Of a DNA stretch of 9,584 bases, positions 5,838-9,584 are shown one piece after another (position 1 is the stretch's first letter; each line of letters opens with the position of its first letter). The position numbers and the translations under genes were made by a program. The stretch is from positions 1 to 9,584 of the forward strand of contig JAEOTL010000269.1 in NCBI GenBank assembly GCA_016839845.1, read 5' to 3'. Origin of the DNA: Promethearchaeota archaeon (GTDB taxonomy: Archaea; Asgardarchaeota; Lokiarchaeia; Sigynarchaeales; SOKP01). The notes under the pieces are model-generated. The model had not been told where the DNA came from. It worked only from the letters and a program-made list of their open reading frames with translations, and searched no databases.

Positions 5838-7241
5838 CTATTTAGTTCCTACTTTATCTCTCTTTTCATTATGGAGCTCCAGTAGTTTTGCTTTAATTTC
5901 GTCTACGCGTGATTTTGAAAAGGGGTAAAAATATAAACAAACTAATGTAAGGCTGAGCGCAATTGCGGGAAATGTGAATACTAGCATTTTAAGTCCTATT
6001 ATTGTATTAATCCCTGGAATTGGATTATACTCCCCCCAATCAGTTCCTGTGAACACTAAGCCAACTGTCACGATCGATAATATCATGGAAAGTCGCATAA
6101 AGAAGTTCGTAATACCAAAAAAAGTTCCTTCACGTCGTACACCAGTTTTGAGTTCGTCTTCATCTATAATATCAGCGACGATAAGATATACAAAATAAAG
6201 CATTCCACCGAAACCCAAACCCATAAAGATTACCACTAATAACCCTACCATATAAGTTGACACAAATAACAATGGGATGGATGCAATTATGTATGCTACA
6301 ATTGAGATTCCGTAAGCTTTTTTACTCCCCAATCGGAGATCCAATTTTTTCCAGATAAAAACGGCTAATATACTAATTATAAACATCGCTCCTAAAAGTA
6401 ATGCTATAAGTAATGTGTCATCAGATGCTAATCCTAAGACTTCGATACCATACAATGGAACAGTTGTAGCTAAGACTAGAAGTGTATATTCATATAGGAA
6501 AAACATAGCAGTATAGAGAAGAAATCCTTTGTTTTTAAAAGTATAGAGCAGACCTTTGAAAAAACCAAATTCCGGTCTATAATCCATCTTGAATTCAACG
6601 CGTTCTTTAGCCCCCCACTTTATAAAAATAAACATAGTCACTCCTACAATTACTGAGGTTACTACTCCATTCATTAGATATCCAGACATCTCCGTGAGGT
6701 CTCCTATAAATATCCCAGGGACTAAAAATGCTAAAATCAAACCGACTGTTGAAAGGATTTGTCGAATAGTGTTTACTTGGGCCCTCTCTTCTACAGAAGT
6801 ATACAGTTCTGGGAATAAAGAATCAGTAGGTAATGCTAACATTGTATAGAAAGTATCATAACAGATAAGCATTAAAAGAAGATATAGAAATCCTAAAAGT
6901 TCATTTCCTGTTGGTGGTATCCATAAAATTATTTCAATGATGAGAACAGGGATAATTCCAATCATTAGGTATGGCCTACGACGCCCCCATCTTGTTTTCG
7001 TACGATCGGACAAAAAACCAATCAAAGGATCATTGAAGGCGTTCCAAATGGTCCAAATAGAAAAAGCTGCTGTAATAGTCAATGCGTGTAATCCTACAGC
7101 TGTATAATAGAACGAAAAAACCCAAGTATTAAACGCACTATTAATAAAAAATTGAGCAAAAGAAGCCATACCGAAACTCCATTTTTGGCCTTTCCCGTAA
7201 CGTTTGATATTTACATCTTGTTTTAAATTTGAATTACTCAT
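5838..7241 (-). CDS. GPH/MelB-type sugar:cation symporter (major facilitator superfamily)
   Basis: This 467-residue integral membrane transporter has about twelve hydrophobic helices and a charged C-terminal tail. The glycoside-pentoside-hexuronide signature is complete: FNDPLIGFLSDRTKTRWGRRRP at residues 69-90 (D71, D79, R80, R84, G86, R87-R89). The matching half-repeat MLYFVYLIVADIIDEDE lies in the second half and is typical of MFS_2 proteins. By hand alignment to E. coli MelB, the Na+-site Asp55 position is Asn67 here while the Asp59 position is kept as Asp71. This may favour H+ coupling or an altered ion choice. Substrates of the family are mostly sugars and glycosides; none can be assigned here. 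The gene stands alone, is convergent with the PLP-enzyme gene, and ends in TAG. Confidence 0.9.
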   Translation of the reverse strand: MSNSNLKQDVNIKRYGKGQKWSFGMASFAQFFINSAFNTWVFSFYYTAVGLHALTITAAFSIWTIWNAFNDPLIGFLSDRTKTRWGRRRPYLMIGIIPVLIIEIILWIPPTGNELLGFLYLLLMLICYDTFYTMLALPTDSLFPELYTSVEERAQVNTIRQILSTVGLILAFLVPGIFIGDLTEMSGYLMNGVVTSVIVGVTMFIFIKWGAKERVEFKMDYRPEFGFFKGLLYTFKNKGFLLYTAMFFLYEYTLLVLATTVPLYGIEVLGLASDDTLLIALLLGAMFIISILAVFIWKKLDLRLGSKKAYGISIVAYIIASIPLLFVSTYMVGLLVVIFMGLGFGGMLYFVYLIVADIIDEDELKTGVRREGTFFGITNFFMRLSMILSIVTVGLVFTGTDWGEYNPIPGINTIIGLKMLVFTFPAIALSLTLVCLYFYPFSKSRVDEIKAKLLELHNEKRDKVGTK

Positions 7242-7352
7242 AAAATAATTACCTAATTATCTTTCTTTAATTATTTGAAAGGATTCTTAATATAGATTAC
7301 TATATTCGATGATTGGACTTTTGTGTTAACAATTAAGAAAAACGTGCCTAAA

Positions 7353-7565
7353 CTATCCCTTCGAATACTTCTGAATGATATAATTTTGTAGAGAATAAGC
7401 GTATTTTTCTAGATTTAAAATTAGAATATTCTGTTGAATTTCGCGTAGATAAGTTACATCTAGTTGATCTAACAATGATTTCAAGTAATCAATGGTATCA
7501 AATATTTTTACAATGGTTTTCCAATCATTTGCCCATTCAATATCTTGATATGTGATTTGTTCCAT
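7353..7565 (-). CDS. Small conserved-looking helical protein of unknown function (70 aa)
   Basis: The frame ends at TAG (7353-7355). Two ATGs are possible, at 7577 (74 aa) and 7565 (70 aa, MEQITYQDIEWANDW). I chose 7565 because a TATA-like TTTATAAA at 7593-7600 predicts transcription near 7569, inside the longer version and just upstream of the shorter. The protein has no membrane segment or cysteine cluster. Two amphipathic helices (about 16-36 and 38-66) with regular Leu/Ile spacing suggest a small helical bundle or coiled-coil adaptor. I do not recognise a family. It lies between the transporter gene and the seven-helix membrane protein on the same strand, with gaps over 100 bases on each side, so it is probably transcribed alone. 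Coding status is likely but not certain. Confidence 0.5.
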   Translation of the reverse strand: MEQITYQDIEWANDWKTIVKIFDTIDYLKSLLDQLDVTYLREIQQNILILNLEKYAYSLQNYIIQKYSKG

Positions 7566-7592
7566 TTTACACGACAATAATAATATTATAGA

Positions 7593-7600
7593 TTTATAAA
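7593..7600 (-). promoter_or_regulatory. Candidate TATA box for the 70-residue protein gene
   Basis: TTTATAAA on the minus strand predicts transcription near 7569, a few bases before the ATG at 7565, and so decides between the two possible starts. The rest of the 7578-7789 gap is AT-rich, with oligo-T tracts on both strands and no gene I can support. Confidence 0.35.
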
Positions 7601-7789
7601 TGTATAGGAGCTATAGGATTTCTAATTAATTAAAACTACTGTTTCTTAGAAATTTTATATGATTCCTTTCTTTTTTTAGGGATCTGTAGAGATTTTCAGA
7701 AATTCACCAATAAGATCGATAATGAAAAATAAAGGTCCTAGGTGGGGTGATAAACGTAATTTCAATTTAAGGTGAATAACCTAACAAAA

Positions 7790-8932
7790 CTAGAGATAGA
7801 GATAAAACTCTTTTTCTATTAATTCTTTTGTTTCCTTGAATTCAGCCACGTTTATTAATTTATTTACATCTTGAATTTCAAGTAATTCTTCGTTATATTT
7901 ATCCTTAAATTCAAGGGTAAAAGACTCAATAAGGTTGCTCAATATCTCATTTTTTCTGTTTGTTATTAATACTACGGCAAATCCCAGATTATCATAATTT
8001 ACAATGATATCTGTATTTTTTGTCTGAAGAACGTCTATTTGATCGCGTGTATCAATAAATTCTGATAAAATATGGTTCAAACCGATTAAAATATTTCCCC
8101 AAATAGCCGAATCTAATTTGTTTTGAGTTTTATCAAAATGATAGGAAAAGAGTAATACCCCTGATTTATGGTAAATGTTGATATAATATATCTTGTTTGT
8201 CAATTCAAAAAAAATTTCAGGTTTCCTAAGTAAAATTATACATAATGCTAAAACTACAGGCCACATGAGAAGGATGTGGAGTTCTCTTAAGATTGGTAGG
8301 TTAAAAATTGAGTAAAACATCTGTAATAATATAGGAATGCTCAAAAAGAAGGTAAGATAAATAACACTTCTTCCGGTTTCTTTACTCCTCGCTTTAACAT
8401 AGATATTATAGGAAATGAAAGTATAATAAGTCAAAATGGAAGCTATAAATATTACAATTATTAATCTAGTTCCAAAATTATAAGTATACGTTATCTTAGA
8501 CTGATTAAATATAAAGAAAGGAGGGGAACTAATTATATCAATACTAACGTTTACTGAGTCTGAAATAAAGAAGGAACCTATAAGAAATCCTAATAGTAAA
8601 ATAAAATAGATAAAAGGAAAATCGGGAATTTTTTTTGATTCTTTCAAGAATGTATAAATAAGAGACGTCAATATTAATCCCACAAACCCAAAAACAAGAG
8701 AAAGTTCCCATATAAAAATATTGACCACTTGGGAATAAAATATAGTTATTGAACTGATAAATAGAGAGGAATATATAATAACCGCATTAGAAAGGTTTAA
8801 AAAATTTAAAACTGCCATAGATTTTACCCCATAACTTCTGTGATAACGAATTATATGAATTAAGGTAAAGATGCACGCACAAAAAATAGAGAAATATCCG
8901 ATTCCTAGTAAAACAAAGAAAATTATATACAT
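7790..8932 (-). CDS. Seven-helix membrane protein with C-terminal longin-like cytoplasmic domain
   Basis: In this 380-residue protein, seven hydrophobic helices are readable at about 2-28, 41-65, 70-96, 105-123, 154-178, 189-210 and 217-235. Basic residues cluster in the loops after helices 1 (RYHRSYGVK), 3 (KESKK) and 5 (KARSKETGR) and after helix 7 (RKPE). The positive-inside rule therefore gives N-out/C-in, the topology of seven-helix receptors. The C-terminal 240-380 part is soluble. It has predicted order strand (KIYYINIYH), strand (GVLLFSYHF), helix (277-293), strands (300-303, 308-313, 317-324), helix (329-345) and helix (365-377), which matches the longin fold (b-b-a-b-b-b-a-a). Longin and roadblock folds serve small-GTPase and vesicle systems, which are expanded in Asgard archaea; that role is inferred here. 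No kinase, methyl-accepting or GGDEF part is present. A paralog lies directly upstream. The ATG at 8932 begins helix 1 and has no ribosome site. Confidence 0.75.
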   Translation of the reverse strand: MYIIFFVLLGIGYFSIFCACIFTLIHIIRYHRSYGVKSMAVLNFLNLSNAVIIYSSLFISSITIFYSQVVNIFIWELSLVFGFVGLILTSLIYTFLKESKKIPDFPFIYFILLLGFLIGSFFISDSVNVSIDIISSPPFFIFNQSKITYTYNFGTRLIIVIFIASILTYYTFISYNIYVKARSKETGRSVIYLTFFLSIPILLQMFYSIFNLPILRELHILLMWPVVLALCIILLRKPEIFFELTNKIYYINIYHKSGVLLFSYHFDKTQNKLDSAIWGNILIGLNHILSEFIDTRDQIDVLQTKNTDIIVNYDNLGFAVVLITNRKNEILSNLIESFTLEFKDKYNEELLEIQDVNKLINVAEFKETKELIEKEFYLYL

Positions 8933-9043
8933 GAGGATGAACAGATAAAAAAGTACCCGTTGTAGTTTATGATTTCTTTAAAATACTAATATTCTAATAA
9001 TTATAATAGAACACAGTTTCGTAATTAAGATTTGTTCTTACGC

Positions 9044-9051
9044 TTTATATA
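9044..9051 (-). promoter_or_regulatory. TATA box for the seven-helix membrane protein gene
   Basis: TATATAAA on the minus strand, preceded by purine-rich CAAAG (a BRE-like position), is the best TATA match in this part of the window. It lies 13 bases past the stop of the upstream paralog and predicts transcription near 9020. That gives a leader of about 88 bases and independent transcription of the gene starting at 8932. Confidence 0.45.
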
Positions 9052-9063
9052 CTTTGATGGAAA

Positions 9064-9584
9064 TTAACTTTTTGAGAAATAAGGAGAAAAATGGTCAAAG
9101 ATTAAATTCTTTGCATTTTTAAACTCAGAGATGTTTATTAGTCCTTTCATTTTAACTAATTTTTCCCCATTCAATTCGGTGAAAGCTTTCATAAAGTTAC
9201 TTACTGCTTTTTCGATAAAAGAGTTCTTATGATTTGTGGTCAGTAAAATTGCGTAACCATGGGTAATATCATATTCGAAGATAATATCTCTTTCTTTCAT
9301 TTTTATAAGATTTAACTGATCTTTTTTATCGATGAAATTTGTTAAAATATGATTTATTCCAATCAAGATTGATCCCTTCAATATTGAATCATCTGTCTCC
9401 TCACCAGTCTCGAAATTGTACGAGTATAACAGAATACCACTCTGATGGAAGATAATAAAATCATATACTTTGTTAGTTAGTTCTACAAGAAAAGCTGGTC
9501 GCTTTATAATGTTTAATAAAGCAGTTAGTGAACCAGCTAAATAAAATATAAGAAAAATGTATCTAATGATTATGCTACGGAAAA
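9064..9584 (-). CDS. Paralog of the seven-helix/longin-like protein (partial, C-terminal part)
   Basis: The frame is open from the right edge to the stop at 9064-9066, giving 172 visible residues; the real start is outside the window. The first in-frame start-like codon, TTG at 9381, is not the start, because matching sequence continues upstream of it. The visible protein begins in a last membrane helix (RYIFLIFYLAGSLTALLN), then KRPAFLVELTNKVYDF, SGILLYSYNFE, the SILIGINHIL helix, a KERDIIFEYD strand, YAILLTTNHK and a C-terminal FKNAKNLIFDHF helix. It aligns without large gaps to residues about 220-380 of the neighbouring protein, sharing ELTNK, SG-(I/V)-LL-(Y/F)-SY and ILIG-(I/L)-NHIL. The shared order shows tandem duplication followed by strong divergence. 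The rest of its membrane region presumably lies to the right. Confidence 0.8.
   Translation of the reverse strand, partial: FRSIIIRYIFLIFYLAGSLTALLNIIKRPAFLVELTNKVYDFIIFHQSGILLYSYNFETGEETDDSILKGSILIGINHILTNFIDKKDQLNLIKMKERDIIFEYDITHGYAILLTTNHKNSFIEKAVSNFMKAFTELNGEKLVKMKGLINISEFKNAKNLIFDHFSPYFSKS

Noticed and set aside
5974..6849. Two plus-strand frames (74 and 86 residues) opposite the transporter gene
   Set aside because: Antisense to a recognised GPH transporter, with no independent evidence.
7722..7775. 17-codon plus-strand ORF (MKNKGPRWGDKRNFNLR) in the intergenic region
   Set aside because: Too short to support on sequence alone, with no ribosome site and a poor promoter context.
7578..7789. 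Possible C/D-box guide RNA or other structured RNA
   Set aside because: No matching C and D boxes were found on either strand. Only a 4-bp hairpin (AGGT/ACCT near 7770) and oligo-T tracts are seen.
7790..7792. TAG read as pyrrolysine, prompted by the MttB homolog in the window
   Set aside because: Several genes here end in TAG and each is followed by another in-frame stop within a few codons. The MttB homolog itself has no internal TAG, so TAG is read as stop.
1..9584. Mobile element, defence island or CRISPR array
   Set aside because: No transposase, integrase, Cas-like protein, spaced repeats or long inverted repeats were seen on either strand.

Overview
The window looks like chromosome from an Asgard archaeon, most likely Lokiarchaeia-like. 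It is very AT-rich, carries a gelsolin-like (actin-regulator type) domain protein, and has an intron-containing archaeal tRNA-Leu. TATA-like elements sit close to start codons, with only occasional Shine-Dalgarno sites, as in archaea. The lineage is inferred from gene content and base composition; no marker gene settles it. No rRNA, CRISPR array, transposase, integrase or long repeat was found.

Left part (1-2194): the 5' portion of an unfinished minus-strand gene runs off the left edge. A tRNA-Leu(CAG) with a 29-base intron lies divergent to it. Next comes a plus-strand cluster: a 233-residue gelsolin-like domain protein, an unlisted 46-residue single-pass membrane protein 17 bases downstream, and a DedA/VTT-type membrane protein.

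Middle part (2191-5783): a two-gene minus-strand operon encodes a corrinoid protein followed by a non-pyrrolysine MttB-family methyltransferase. Together they should demethylate an unidentified methylated amine or betaine and load the methyl group on cobalamin. Divergent from it is a PLP-dependent Cys/Met-metabolism enzyme (cystathionine gamma-synthase, methionine gamma-lyase or O-acylhomoserine sulfhydrylase type). If it releases methanethiol or moves sulfur, it could be linked to the methyl-transfer pair, but this rests on adjacency alone. The methyltransferase gene ends tail-to-tail with the DedA gene, sharing a TTAA.

Right part (5838-9584): a minus-strand GPH/MelB-type sugar symporter, a 70-74-residue orphan protein, and two tandem paralogous membrane proteins. 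The complete paralog has seven predicted membrane helices, an N-out/C-in topology and a cytoplasmic C-terminal domain. The predicted strand/helix order of that domain matches the longin fold. The second paralog is cut by the right edge and shows only its last helix and the same domain. This receptor-like architecture, with a possible small-GTPase or trafficking-type module, is the most interesting part of the window.
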